From: Neurospora crassa OR74A
Taxonomy: Eukaryota; Ascomycota; Sordariomycetes; Sordariales; Sordariaceae
Assembly (NCBI RefSeq): GCF_000182925.2
Contig: NC_026501.1
Location: 9,217,917-9,281,916, forward strand
Length of the DNA stretch: 64,000 bases
Reading direction: 5' to 3'
Shown: one piece after another, positions 18,224 through 30,914 of the stretch
Layout: every line of letters starts with the position of its first letter
Numbering within the stretch: the stretch's first letter is position 1
The notes under the pieces: generated by a model
Told to the model about the DNA's origin: nothing
What the model saw: only the letters and a program-made list of their open reading frames with translations
Databases searched by the model: none
Position numbers and translations under genes: made by a program

Positions 18224-21200
18224 CTTTTTTGTCTGTTCCCTTTTGTTTTCTGTCTCCAATCTGGCTACAACGACCTAGAGCTATCTGTTGCTTCTTGTCG
18301 GCGCTAGGTCGGTAGGTGGATAGGTGGGTAGTTAATCCTGGAAGCTGAAGCGGACTCGAGTCCGGTTCTAGAAACTAAAAAGTCGGAGGGGTCTTTTTTT
18401 GTCTTTAACCAAACCAAGAGAAGCTGAACCACGGTTGATATTGTGTGGGCGCAAGGGGCGTGGGCGTACAAGAGCTTTTGTTATTTCCTTCGTCCAAACA
18501 GGACAATAAAAAGTGCAGACGACAGATCTTGGGGAAGGGCAAGCGAGCAATCAAGGGAAAGGTACACTACACAATGTTGATCGCTCAAGTTGTCAGGAAG
18601 TTCAGGAACCCTGGAGCTGGAGCTGTTGCGGTACCTCTCTGATGGGTTGGAGATGGGGTTTTGTGGAGAGCCGCGAGTGGTGAGTGGATGAGGGGCGGGC
18701 GGGTTCGGTCAGTGGCACCGAAGGAACGGCAGCCGCGTGGGGCACCTTTAGGTACTTAGCAACAGACAGTCCAGTCCAGTCCAGGCTGACGGGAGTCGGG
18801 AATGCAGTATGTAACGGGAGGGGAGGGGAGGGTCATGGAATGCTGGATGATGATTTGACAGAGTCAGGCCAGCCTGAACCTGTAGTGAGATGACGATGAC
18901 GAAGGCGAATGGGTCGGGTCCGAGAAAAGTTTGTCGACTTTATCCAAGGCGGGTTTCAAGGTGGAAGTGACCTTACTGACTTGAAAGAGAGAGGAGCAAC
19001 TTGAAGTGAGGCATGTGTTATTTGCGCCTCGTGAATATGCCTTGATGTAGATGCTTTGAAGTAACTTGCTCGACTCTTCCGAGAAAAGAAGATACCTCGG
19101 TAGGTTTGCCAATTTACTTCTCGTCAATGGCCTTGCTCACTATGGTACCCTTGAATCCCCCCCGCGAGGCCGTGTCATGTCGGTGTCTGTGTGTGCTCGA
19201 GAGGTTCCCTTGACTTGGGTGTGTGAGGGAACTGTCCGCCCTGTGAACTGCCCGCCCGTGAAAGCGAGGTTGCTTCCCCAGAATGGCAGGTACTAGGTAG
19301 CTGGCCAGGGTCTCCTAGTGGAGCAAGGTATGTAGAGGTAACGTAAGGCCTGCCCTGGTACGTGTGGAGCTCTTCAGTTCTCACAAGCTTTTGGTGTCCC
19401 GTCGCTCTTGAGTTCATTCAGTTCCAGTATTGCCTCCGGGCCCTCTCATTGGGCAGTTTCGCGCATTTCGCAGTTGTGCCTTAGGTTGGAGGTAGAGGTA
19501 CATACCTACTGCCCTGTACACTCCCGTCTGTTGAAGCTGCACCGTCCATGCAATCATTTCAAGAAGTCTCCGACACGCACTCAGCCGCCCTGGTTCTATA
19601 CACCACCTAGACGGTACTTGGCGTTTGTACAGCTGTTGAACACAGGCATTGGAGCCTTCTACTGTGTAGGGAGGAAGGGATACCGCTGCCTGTCCGTTTT
19701 GTATCTCGCTGTTGTGATTATGAGGTCTACCCCTGTCTGACGTTGTAGCGGTTTGGGTACCTCTAGAGGTCATACCTGTCCAGACGGCGGGAAATCGAAT
19801 GTTGACAAGCAGTCAAGTCCGCTGCCGGGCTCCTGGCCACTGCCGTCGGCTATGTGATACATATGGTACTGTGCAAACGCCCGTTCGTCAGACGGGAGTC
19901 CACGGCATGTTAGCTCATCAGCCGCAGAAGCCTTGGGATAGTCGATTCCCAATCTCCCGTCAAGTTTAACGTGTTGTTCGTTCCTGGAAATGCAAGGTCC
20001 AATCTTGGTATTTGGCAGCTATTGCGGGTCATTGTATAATAGAGCTTGTGTATATGTAGTTCTATAATTGTCGTATATTTCCCAAACCTACCCTATAGCT
20101 CGTTGACGCCCGCAAACGAATGCCACTAGAGCTCAAAACGGCTACTAGACTAGGCCACCGGCGTATGGCGACCACCAGGCAAGGAGCCTTGTTTGAATAT
20201 CGGGCGACCATGTTGTCGTCGCAACATGCTCACGGACACTTGCGAATGATCAAGGAGCACAAGCATCTTGGCCCCGGGTGTAATCGAGAAAAGCAGCGCT
20301 CCGTAGCATGTGTTGGTGCAGTGTAGGTATAGCTGAAGGGTTTGCATGAAGAGGAGAGGTAGCTGATCCTTCATTCGGTACCTGGAATTGCGTCTGTCAC
20401 CTCACCAAGGTAGCGGCCCTTCATCTGTCATGCTCAAGCTGTGGCTCGGGACTGTGTATGTGATAGACAGCAGCCATTTCGATTTCAACTCGTCCTGTTT
20501 TGTGCTATGGTAGCAGCAGTGAACAGCCAGCAACTGGACAGGGGGTGGGTGGTGGTGTGCGCAAGACGGAATTCAGACGGGATACCTCACCAGACTGCCC
20601 TACCACCCAGAGAAAGCGTACAGTAGAATGTAACAATCGCACAACTTGTATATGTAATTAGTCTAGGTACGGCCACTGGGCCGTTACCGGGGGTCCATCG
20701 TCAATGACAGGTCTTCCTCAACCGCTGAGATGGGATGCCGGCAGTCCAAGGTCGTTTGCAGATTTCCCTGTGATAAGCTCAGTTTTTACCTCTATGGAGA
20801 GATACATCAGCACATTGTAGGTAGAGGTAGACAGGCAGCGGCCATCATGCCTAGGCGTTAGCCGCGACTTCGTCTTTACTTGCCTGCTGTAGGCATAAAT
20901 GTCGACGTAACGGTCGGCAAGACCTACCTTTCCTGTCTCGTGCCCCGCCATACCCTTGTAGTGCTATCAGGCGTAGAGTTACCAAGCTCGGCTGACAATG
21001 TTTCCGCTCCCTGTGCATGTGTTGCCCTTTTCTGGCCCGAAATTGGAGGCTGAAATGGGAGACTGATGTGTGAACGAGTCCAAGGCTTGGTATGCCGTCA
21101 CAAGATGGTGTAATGTAAGGGCTGATGGCAATAGAGTCCCGCTCGCTTTCCCCTTGGCCAGCTCACACCCACACATTGAGATATCCCAACGAGTTTCTTC

Positions 21201-24200
21201 GACAGTCGACCTGTCTTGACCTACCGAGTCGCCAGAGAGGGGAGCGGGTCCGTGCCGTGCGCGGTAACTTCCCGGGCGGCGGAAGCCGGGTCTGCAACGA
21301 GTCGGACAGCATGGTCGGAGAGGGCATACCGTTTCCGCGGGCGAGGCACAGATGACATCTATCGACTTGTCAGAATCCCACCGCATTGCGGTATTGTGCC
21401 TTGACTGCAAGTCTCCGCTCCCGTGCCTCGTCAGCAAGAGTGAGACAGGTACAGACAGGTAGGATGGTGGAGAGCGACAGTCAAATGGACATCTCGACGA
21501 GGATCCTTGCTGGGGAAGGCTATATGTCGAGCCACGACTTATACTGGCCGTCTGCAGGCGCGCTCCTCCTTTCACAATCCACACTCCCTTGTCACAAGCA
21601 TTGCGTCTCGTGAGTCTGACTGATACCACGACGGTGAGTCTTGAGTTTATGCAACTGCTAGACACCCCGAGATACTCAGGACCTGGATCGCTTGTAAAGG
21701 CAAAGTCATAAGAGTACACGGCGATTGACACTCGCACGTGAACAAGAGGTTTAATGAGCCGCAACGGGAATGTCACGATCCGGTTGATGAAAGGATGAAG
21801 TGACTACCTAGAAATTAGAACAACCAAAAAGTCACAGTGTGGTTTGAGTTTGGTAAGGTGGGGTTGTTTCTCTTCAGACTAAGCATTTAATACTGAAAGG
21901 TGCGCACAGACGGTATCAAATGGAAAAAGCAGAGGGCAGCTCTACCTACCTCGAGGTCATTCTTTCCCGAATTGTTTGCTCTTCAGTTTTTCTAAGCAGA
22001 CTGGAAATGACAAATGAAAAAAAAGAAAAAATTGGTTCCGAGAATGGACGATCAAGGGACTAGCAGGATTCGTTGGCCTTGAGCTCCCCTCTTTTGGCTT
22101 TTTGAAATATTTTCTTTGGTCAACGCTCAGTCGAGTGTCTTCAGCAGACCTTCCACTTGACAACCTCGGACTTCAAGTTGGTTCCCCCATAAACCGGCAC
22201 TGTGACCATCGCGAACTGAACCTCTGATACCCAACCATTCTTCGCGTTACTTCTGATTACTAAGCTCTTCTCGAATTGCAGTCTTCAGTCAGGCCTCGGT
22301 CATTTTATCGCAGGGATCCAACATCACCACCATTCAATTACACAACCGAACGTCCAGCATGTCTGAATGGCGCCTCATGCGACAAACCGAGACCGTGCGC
22401 ATGAAACCTTGCGTGGGTGAGAGTGGAAGCTGATCATCTTCGAAGAATATTCGATGGCCCTTGGGATCTGGTTTATATTTGGTTGTTTGTTTGTTTGTCT
22501 GTTTCAGGCTGGGACATTCCATTATTCCCATTCCCCTTTTAATTTGTTTACTTGGCTCGCTAAGATCCATGAGGAAGGCTTCCAGACGTTCTGCATCCGT
22601 GTGCATTCATGCGTAGGTCGTCGATGAAACAGCTGTAGCGCGCTTTTACTCACTCACTCTACCAAAAACAACGAGACATCACACCTTTATTCTTGTCGAC
22701 AGTCATCTTAACCCTCGCAAAGAGTCAGGACCATCACGAGACCATCCGAACCAAGGGCATGTAAACAACACAGGGTATTATTCATGCGAGCCCACCTCAG
22801 GTTGCTACTGCTACTTTATCGTCTTATTACCAGTTCGCGCTGCCAGGCAACCGATGAGTGTTTGTTCCCCTGAGTTGACACACCGTGTACCGTGTGGTGC
22901 AACTCCACCCTTTCTCCCATCACCTTCACCAAGACAAAGCATGAAGCTGACTTCCGATTTTGCAGCAAACTGCTTTGGGATAAAATCCAAGCATCACCAC
23001 CAACACCCTCTTTGTGTGTCTGTACTGGTACATCAAGCAAGGGGTAGATACCAGACCGTCCGTCACAATCTTCGAGCCGGAGGTTGAGTCCTTGTCATGC
23101 CGTCATCACAACCGCAAGATTGCATAGACGGCAAGTTTGGTAACCGCCGGGCATGGGACTTTCCCACCCCGTACTTTTGTCAAGGCAATGTAAGATCTTG
23201 TCTGGAAGCAGTGTTACTCTGCTTCTGAGGCAGCTGCTCTCTGCAAAGAGGCCCCCTCCCTTCAGCAACCCAACTAATGGCCCCCGGAAGGGACCAGACG
23301 TGGGTACATGGTATCGGGAATGGTCGCATCAAATCATCCTGTCAGCGTCACTATCAAATGGACACACGGGTAGCCAACGGCATTGACAAAGGTGCGGGGT
23401 TTGGAGCCCCGGGCGGTTATGGAGAGACATGGGCTCATAAACCCTCGTGGCTCACCATTCCGATGTTACTTTTGGTCATGTCTGCAGTCACGACCTCAAG
23501 CGTTCAGCAATGGAACACCCGAGAGGGGCATGGATTCATGACGTACCGGATCTGGGGCCATCACCAAGGCCCAGCATCAGTACCGATATGATGCTCATAT
23601 GGATAAGGGTGACTAGAGAAGCATCGCCACCCAATGGACCATTCCCGCCTTACCATGGCTGCCAACGAACCAGGTAATCCGCTCCGTCCTGCCTGAACAT
23701 TGGGTATGCCATACGATGTGCTTTCCCAAAACAGTAGAACATGGCGATGGAGGGACGGCCATTCCTCATGGACTAGGCTATATGTGACTACGATATGGGA
23801 TGCCAGAACCTACTTGAAGTGACCGCAATACATGACTGGCGGGCGTGGCAGAAAGTCTAGCGCTCATCAAGGCATAGACGGGTCACCAAGAGGTAGTGTC
23901 TCGGATAACATGACACCCTCATACAGCAGCACAAGCCTACCCCAGAGCCAATAAACGACAGGGCTCGCCAATCTTTATGACATGCTCGGGGACTCGGAAC
24001 GAGGAAGCGACACCCAGAGACGGACACACTCGGGGCGTCTTGCTCGTGTGGGAAATTTGGCACACACGGGAGACATGGCAGTGAATGCTGACAACCCGAT
24101 GATGGTTGGACATGGCTAGTTATTGTCTGTCCCTGAATGCTTCCCTATTCCTCATCACTCCCGACTGTGGTACATACGTTATCTGTTTGTAAGCACTTTC

Positions 24201-24475
24201 CTTGATTCAAGCAGAGGAACAGTAGCCCGACACAGTACTTGCTCATAAGGCTACACCCGTCCCGTTTCTGGCTTTCCGTACTTTCCTTTGGGATGACCTG
24301 ACTACCTGTAAACAGGCCCAGGTCTCGCAGCTCTGTGGCAATCATCACGCATTTCCACTAATTTACCTCTTCAGTTGACCACCTAAGGGTTGAGTAACGG
24401 CCGAATGCCAAACCCATTTGAGTGAGGCACGTGGTGGCAAAGACGATGATGAATGGAAAGAAAGACAACAAAATC

Positions 24476-24745
24476 AAATAATAATAATAAAAATTAGAAA
24501 AGAATCAACAAAGAATTCAAAAAAATAAAAAGAGGAATGAAGAGAAAAAATACTACAAAGCCACCAAACTCCTTTCCTTTCTCTTCGGGAGCGATGACGG
24601 AGGCACGTGTCGACATCCGATAACCCAAGCCTTGCTCGAAGAAACCGCGACGCGCAACCGACTCGAACGCGGGACCTCTTCGTGGACCGGGGGGTGGTAC
24701 GGCACACTGAAGAGACCCTCAATGGGACCAGTTGAGTTAATCTGG
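24476..24745 (-). mobile_element. Possible tRNA-derived SINE-like element
   Basis: Read on the minus strand: an A-box-like TAACTCAACTGG (24739-24728) whose CTCA can pair with a later TGAG as in a D-arm, a B-box-like GCGTTCGAGTC (24670-24660), about 170 bp of unrelated body, and an (ATT)n tail (24491-24477). Head with pol III boxes plus microsatellite tail is the SINE layout. The distance between boxes is longer than in a tRNA and the T-stem does not pair well, so it is not a functional tRNA. No target-site duplication was identified. Confidence 0.25.
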
Positions 24746-24810
24746 TCTCGTGGAGATCCTGCTAACTGGGCCTGGCTTGGCCCTTTATCAATGGCAAGTG
24801 CGGCGAGGCT

Positions 24811-24838
24811 CAGGCGGCAGGCGGCAGGCGGCAGGCGG
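24811..24838. repeat. GGCAGGC heptamer repeat
   Basis: About four tandem copies of GGCAGGC, GC-rich and isolated in the gene-free region. Confidence 0.85.
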
Positions 24839-25735
24839 GCCAGTTGGTGATTTCATCCGATGCTATAGTGTTTGCACCCGTGAAGGATCCTGAGTGGAAG
24901 GCACGGGGTAGACTGTGTGGTAGTGTGGTTGATGGTTGATGGTCCCAGCTGTAGTGACTGTACGTAAGTACCTAGTAAGTCTAAGGTTCACCAAGTAGGC
25001 GGGCAAGGATACCATAAGGCTTCCTTGTAACTTATATCTCTACTTATTCTCATTATGATTAAAGTTGTTAGATGTCTCGAACATTATCACCACGTCCATC
25101 TTCGAGGCTTACATCCTTCTTACAAGCACGACCTCCGTCATCATCACCTTCTTTTGCCTCAAAAACTAGGTACGTTCACACACCAAGCACCATCATCACA
25201 ACCCGCCTCCGACTCATACATAACCTGGTGTCCGTGATCTCTAAAATGACCATCTCATCCACCTTACTCGATACCTCTACCTAGGCTTCTCCAATCGACC
25301 AATCTTATCCTCCTCCCCTTATTTTCTCCCCTGTCTCTGTCACGATAATGGATAAACAAACCCCCAATGGGTTACCAAACACAGCCGATACCCGTTTTGC
25401 GAACCGTCGATGTCTGCCTGTCTGATACATTACATGACGAACAACATACCTAGGCTAGCACAGGAGGAGGTTTTGGGAAGTAAAAATAAAGTGGGATCGC
25501 GCGTGTCTCCGCTCCGTAGGTGGTGATGGTGGAAGATGTATATTTGGTGGTGCCGAACAGGGTTGGAGTCTTGGAAAGATCTGGTTCGAGGGACTGGAAC
25601 TGCCTGTCGAGGACTAGACTAGGGCTGGAATTAGGTTTTTGGGAGAGAACCGAGAGAATCGAAGTCGAAAAGGGGGGGTTGAGGGCGGAGAGGTGAGGGC
25701 GGAGGTGAGACTGGAAAGTGCTGATGGTGGTGAGA

Positions 25736-25771
25736 AAAGGGGAGGGGAGGGGGGGGCAAGGGGAGGGGAGG
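25736..25771 (+). other. Strong G-quadruplex motif
   Basis: Five runs of four or more G, including one run of about eight, separated by one A or CAA. Loops of one to three bases put this among the most stable predicted quadruplex layouts. Upstream sequence from 25670 is also G-rich. Confidence 0.75.
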
Positions 25772-26489
25772 TTTGATTGGGATGACGGGAAAGTGGTTTC
25801 CTTGTGAGCTTCCGGGTCTTGGGGGCTTGAGGGGGGAAGGGGTAAGTGGTTGAGTTGAGGGTTCCTCTTGTTTTATTCAAGATGAACGTGATGATGATAT
25901 GTTGAATGTTGGACAATCAAGTGGATTGCAAACATCCAATACTTATTTGATTCTTTGGAAAGAGATACGTGGTTATTGAGTGTCAAGAGGTGCAAGGTTA
26001 GAGGTGAAACCATGTATATTTCTGGCTGTCCAGTATGGTACATCGTAAAGGAATTGAACATAGCAATGACGGGAAGCATAAAGAGACAAGGCGGACAAAA
26101 TGGACCAAATATTGGATACACCCGTTTCCGCTCTTCTCCCGGGACTTTTACGTCCGCAATTCCACTCTTCCATAGTTGCCTAATATCGATGTAGCTCGTA
26201 TCATGAGATACGAAAGAAAAAGGCTGATCGAGATAGTACCTCGAGAATGTAATAGAATTCCAATTTTACATTTGTTCCAAGCATCCGCTTTTTATGACAC
26301 ACTGAACTCGTTGCTGTCGCAGTCAATTTTCGGAGTTGCATTCGTAGGGAAAATAATGACCAGAGGTGTGGACGATGAAGCCGATGTGTAAAGGAACACA
26401 CACAAAAAAAAGGGAAAGAAGGAAAAAGGAAAAACAAGTTGAAGAATGAAGTGAGTCTATCTAAATCTCCCCCAATATAACTACTTGTT

Positions 26490-26790
26490 GTGTAAATCGC
26501 TGTACGGAAGCCGTAACGGACCAAGTCGGAGTTCGACTCGGTCCCACCCGGCCGGCCGTTTTAGTGGAGCAAGTCCCGATTCCGGATACCGCTATGCCAG
26601 GCACTAAGTACCCGTGCCGTTGCTCCCCGTGCCGTTGCTCCCCACTTTTCCCGGGTTGCGACCGGATCAGTGTAGCATCGCCAGGAAGATGCCGTGACGG
26701 TTATTTGCCCGAGGAGAAATCGACATCGCGTCTGTTGGAAGCTGCAGTGAAAGTCAGACACTCAATAATTATTATCATTATTATTAGTTT
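26490..26790 (+). mobile_element. Possible second SINE-like element
   Basis: A B-box-like GAGTTCGACTC (26529-26539) sits in a hairpin whose nine-base arms GACCAAGTC and GACTCGGTC pair with one mismatch around a seven-base loop. About 220 bp later comes an ATT-rich tail (26764-26786). The layout mirrors the minus-strand candidate at 24.5-24.7 kb. No clear A box is seen and body similarity between the two is weak, so the call is tentative. Confidence 0.2.
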
Positions 26791-28094
26791 TTGCTCCACT
26801 GCCAAGTAAGAATCACTGCGCTTAGGCAGTTGCTGATAAGACTAGGTCTTTGGTGTTGTTGTTCTTTGTGTTAACATTGATTCCATGACATTTCCTTATT
26901 AGAGTTGATCGCCCGTTGGGGTTTGATAGATCAACGAGATAAAGCTCTTGGCCTCATTTCCTAGTAGTGTAAATGTCTAGTGTAAAGCAAGATCAGCCAG
27001 CATGTCAGATAGTGGCACATTTTGAGATTTCGGGAGATCAACGAGATAAAAGAAAGCATGGCAAAAAGGTGCCATGGCATACGTCACTGAGATATATCTC
27101 GACAGGCACAAACAATGCTTGTGTGTGTCGTTGTTGTTGCGCAGTTTGTTTGGTGATGACTATCCAAACAGGTGATCCAGGGAGTAAGGTCCCGTGTGCG
27201 AAATCCCATCGTATCGAAGAAGGAAGAAAAGGAAAAGGGGAAAGAAAAACAAAAAAACGTGGAAAGCATGTTTGACCCATCATTTGGAACGAGTGGTTGA
27301 GGCACAGAATCCCATCTGTGCGGCGTTATGTATGTCTTCCCAGAAATAAGGGTGAATCGGGTAAATCCATGGGGTTAAATCAAGGTCTGGGATCTCCCGT
27401 TCCAAACAGTCACGAGACAGAAACAGGAGTCAGGTTCATTCAGGAACCGGACCCAGCACGGTGAATTTTGGTCTCATCACGAACTGTCGCGAAATGTTCT
27501 CGTGAGACAAGTCGACGGTCGGGCTGAAATCGCATTTTCGACCCGGAAAAGCCATGATGAGCTCGCGGACCCTCTGCCGCCACAAGGTCGGCCCAAGCGG
27601 TGGTCTCCGTCGCCGGGGTTTACTCGGCTAGGCCCGGCCCCGCCAGGTTCCTCTTCGGTATCGCTATCAACATGGCCTTTCCTTTCCGTACGCGGGTTCC
27701 TTGTGATGACGACTTCATTTCGAATCCTCTATCAACGAGGACATTGACCGATTCCTCGCTCTTATCAAGATCAAAACATCACTCACCGGCGCACCAGTCG
27801 GCGAATCCCAAGCTATACTGGACTGCCCAGCTGCCCGCCCCATCGATCAACACCAACCCATCAAGTCATGCTTGTGTACGTAACAGGAATCTCTTTCGTT
27901 GGACGGAGCACATCATCTGCTGGATGGTGTCATCTTCTTGGCTGATTGATGGCTCTCGCCTGCTCCCGTGTGTGTTCTCCGCCCTGGAATGGTTTGTTGC
28001 AGAGTCTTGGGTTGGGGGTTTGTTTCTCATCCCATGTCCCATCAAGAAGATTTCCACTTCCGCTGGGATTGCCTGTCGAGCGTGGTTTTGGGAC

Positions 28095-28224
28095 TTTTTT
28101 TTTTTTTTTTTTTTTTTTCTTTATTCCTTGAGGCTGTGCGTGTGATGTCAACGCCCAGACGGACGAGACCCTTGAAATTTTCTCTTCAGCAGAGAATGAA
28201 GGAGGAAAAAAAAAAAAAAAAAAA
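28095..28224. repeat. T24 tract and A19 tract in inverted arrangement
   Basis: T24 at 28095-28118 and A19 at 28206-28224 enclose about 87 bp. The tracts could form a long A/T stem with a loop, or act as nucleosome-free promoter elements for the gene starting at 28875. Confidence 0.8.
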
Positions 28225-28874
28225 TCTTTTCGGGCGCTTGTGATCGACCTTTTTTCAGTGGCCAAAGAGGAAGCAAGATCCTTGTTGTGCTGTGGTGGTT
28301 GTTTCCTTGTCAACAGCACGTTTTGGTCATGCGGTGCCCTGAGCTATGCAGTAGGTGCAGTGCAGTGCAGTGCCTGCCCCCGGCCGGCCTGTCCGCTGGG
28401 CTGAGCTACTTGGAAAAGAAAGGGTTTTTGCCCACTCAGACCACCCCGTGCACCCCTCCCAGGCCCCGCCGACATTCATCTCAGTGCAGTGACAAGAAAC
28501 CGAAAACGACGATCCAAGAGTCTTGAATCACAAGAAAACAGGAACAAGGAAAAGTCGCTCGAATATAAGACTCATCTTATTCCCAAAGTTGGGGCTTCTT
28601 CATTCAATTCCAATTTCACCATCTACGACATCAAGTCATAACGACATCAGCCACATCGGCGCAAACCATCCAACCACCACCTCCAATCGTCAACCCTTCT
28701 CGTGACGATCTACATAAAAGACAATACAACAAACAACCCGACTGGCCCCTAGCTTCTTCTTCTACGTCAGAGACAGTGTCTAAGGCGTGATCGTCTCCTG
28801 TGTCGTCCAAACTTTAACCCAACCACTCAACTTTGGCAATTTATACCATAAACAACACAACCGATATCAACACA

Positions 28875-29573
28875 ATGACAGCCCACATGCAATCATCAGG
28901 CCGCGGCGGCGCCGGCAACATTGTCGACAGCTCCAAGTCCCCCCGCATCCAGCCCGAAGACCTACAAACACCCACTCTCAAGACAGCCATGGTGACGACC
29001 GGCCGCGGCGGCAACGGTAACATGGCCAAGAACTCGGATCCCGTTGAGACGAGGAGGAGGCAGGATGTTGAGCCGTACGTTTTACAATTCCCTACCCATG
29101 TCTCCCCCATCTCAACAATCTGCTAACTTTCCTCTTACAACAGTGTTGTCCGCCGCGACTCCTTCGGCGCCACCCACATCGGCCGCGGCGGCACCGGCAA
29201 TGTATTCACGGCCGAAGACGCGCAAGCTGCTCGCGAAGCCCAAAAGGCTGGCCACTCGGGAGCCACTGCCATTGACAAGGAAGACGAGAACCACCTGCAT
29301 TTGCATAACCTGCTGCACCCGTCAAGGACACATAATGGCGGAAGTCACAAGGAGAATAAGGAGAATAAGGAAAAGGAAAAGGAAAAGGAGAAGGAGGCCG
29401 AGCGCGAGAGACAAGCTGGCCATGGCCACAAGAAGAATGAAAAGAGCGAGTCGGAACTGGGGTGGGCGGAGAAGGGGAGGAATTTTTTGTTTGGGAAGAA
29501 GGACAAGACAGACAAGAAGGAGGAGAAGAGGGAGGAGAGTGCGGAGAGGAAGAGTGGGAATAGTTCGCCGTAG
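28875..29573 (+). CDS. GRGGxGN-repeat protein (DUF3602, Par32-like)
   Basis: Exons 28875-29074 and 29144-29573 are joined by a 69-nt GT-AG intron (GCTAAC branch) and encode 209 residues. Three copies of the family signature are seen: SSGRGGAGNIV near residue 7, TTGRGGNGNMAK near residue 40 and IGRGGTGNVF after the junction. These define the fungal DUF3602 family. The yeast member Par32 is heavily phosphorylated after TOR inhibition and controls the ammonium transporters Mep1 and Mep3; the role here is only inferred. The C-terminal half is strongly charged, with Lys-Glu dipeptide runs, a conserved-looking ELGWAEKGRNFLFGKKDK segment and a Lys/Glu/Ser tail. The first ATG in the frame is at 28875. 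Its upstream side is the 10.6-kb gene-free stretch. Confidence 0.85.
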
Positions 29574-30600
29574 GGCGGGTTGGGTTGTGGTGCGGTCGAA
29601 GCGGGGGATACAACTGGAGGGGCTTGTTGGGGCGCAACAGTGGTGATCAGGGGCTGCTGTTACGATGCTCCACGACCCTCTTCTCGGCTTCCTCTCCGAA
29701 TTGTCAACATCTACTGATGTCGGCATGTTTACGGAAAGTGGGATTTTTCTTTGTTTCATCACATTATTCATACCCAGGGGTTTTGGCGTTAAGGGATATT
29801 CACCTCTCTACACGGGGTTGCGATGGATTGGGTATAGGCCATTATGCAAGGTTGGGGCTCTCCTTTTTCAATATCAGCATTTTGGATGGGGGTTGTTTTT
29901 TGACGGATGTACGGATGTGTTGAGCACAGCACGGAATAGGACAAAAAGAACTTGAAGCTTGACACTAAAACAGGCAAGGAAAGAAAGAGAAGGGTTTCAA
30001 GAGTTACCCTAACTTATCTTTCATTTTGCCCGCTGGACGTTTGTGATCCCAATGTTACGGTCTTTTTCTGGTCAACAGTGTGTTGACTGAACATGACTTC
30101 TTTCTCGGAAGCCATGAGTTGAGTGATGAGTCATTTGCGTGAGATTTGGTTTCATGTCTATATGTCAGAGCAGAGATACCAAACACCTACCTACCTGCCT
30201 ATATCCGCGTATTGTCCGATCACTCGTCGATGTTATTGGTGTTTCTGTCTTTGATAATCTGATTGGCCCACTTATATGACTATTCCGAAGGATCTTGATA
30301 CGACTTGACGACAACAAACTACATTTGCATAAAATATCGATTCTTCACTTTCTTTGATCAGTCAATTCCTCGAACGCTATACAAAGAAGACTTGTCGGTC
30401 TCCCGCTCATTAGTTCGAAATACATTCTCTCAGAGTACGCGTCTGAGTTTTCTCCGTCTTGGGGATCTCCGTTTTCGAAAATTTCTCAACAGAAACAGAA
30501 GCCGCCAACCGACGTCACGCAAAATACATATCTCTTGACAACTCCTGCTCCCTACCGACGCCACCACAACCACCACCACAGCCAAAACAACCAAAACAAA
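29574..30600. other. Intergenic region between the GRGGxGN and GNAT genes
   Basis: About 1 kb between tandem genes, holding the 3' flank of one and promoter of the next. It becomes CA-rich just before 30601, as expected for a 5' leader. No feature is recognised. Confidence 0.55.
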
Positions 30601-30883
30601 ATGACAGTGTCCACTGAAGTTCACCTCCTCGACACCCCCCTCCCCTCTCCCTCCCTCTTGAACCTCTTATCCAACCACCTCCCCCACTCCCTCCCCGTCC
30701 TCCGCCGTCTTCAATACGCCGCCAATTTTTCTTCGGACTCGGACAACAACGCACCAGGCACGACTCCCTACAGCCATGTTCTCTATGCATCCAAGTATTC
30801 GGTTGAGGAGTGTCTGGGTCTTTCCAAGACAGCCGCAACTCCGTCATCGGCATTTACATCCACATGTACTCAACCCCAAGAGA

Positions 30884-30914
<31 letters not shown>

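Larger units (their letters stand above)
18224..28874. other. 10.6-kb region with no supported gene
   Basis: This lies between the start codons of velB (-) and the GRGGxGN gene (+). Base composition is close to neutral rather than AT-rich, so it does not look RIP-mutated. The longest frame is 265 codons on the minus strand (20979-21776), lacks an early ATG and shows no domain. Inside are candidate SINE-like pieces, a strong G-quadruplex motif, a GGCAGGC heptamer run and paired T/A homopolymers. From about 28500 the sequence becomes CA-rich and pyrimidine-poor as in a fungal 5' leader. It may serve as extended promoters, long leaders or non-coding transcripts; none can be shown from sequence alone. 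Confidence 0.5.

Noticed and set aside
20979-21776. 265-codon minus-strand frame in the gene-free region
   Set aside because: It opens with a non-ATG codon, its first ATG is midway, composition is Ser/Arg/Cys-mixed without a domain, and there is no splice support.
24655-24745. tRNA gene on the minus strand
   Set aside because: A and B boxes are too far apart, the T-stem does not pair and no acceptor stem is seen; kept only as a SINE-like candidate.
26540-26575. 5S rRNA-like stretch (CCGGCCG then TTTTAGTGG)
   Set aside because: Resemblance to the 3' half of Neurospora 5S RNA is limited to a few bases; the rest of the gene is absent.
27600-28145. 181-codon plus-strand frame
   Set aside because: Ends in a phenylalanine run made by the T24 tract and contains no recognisable sequence.
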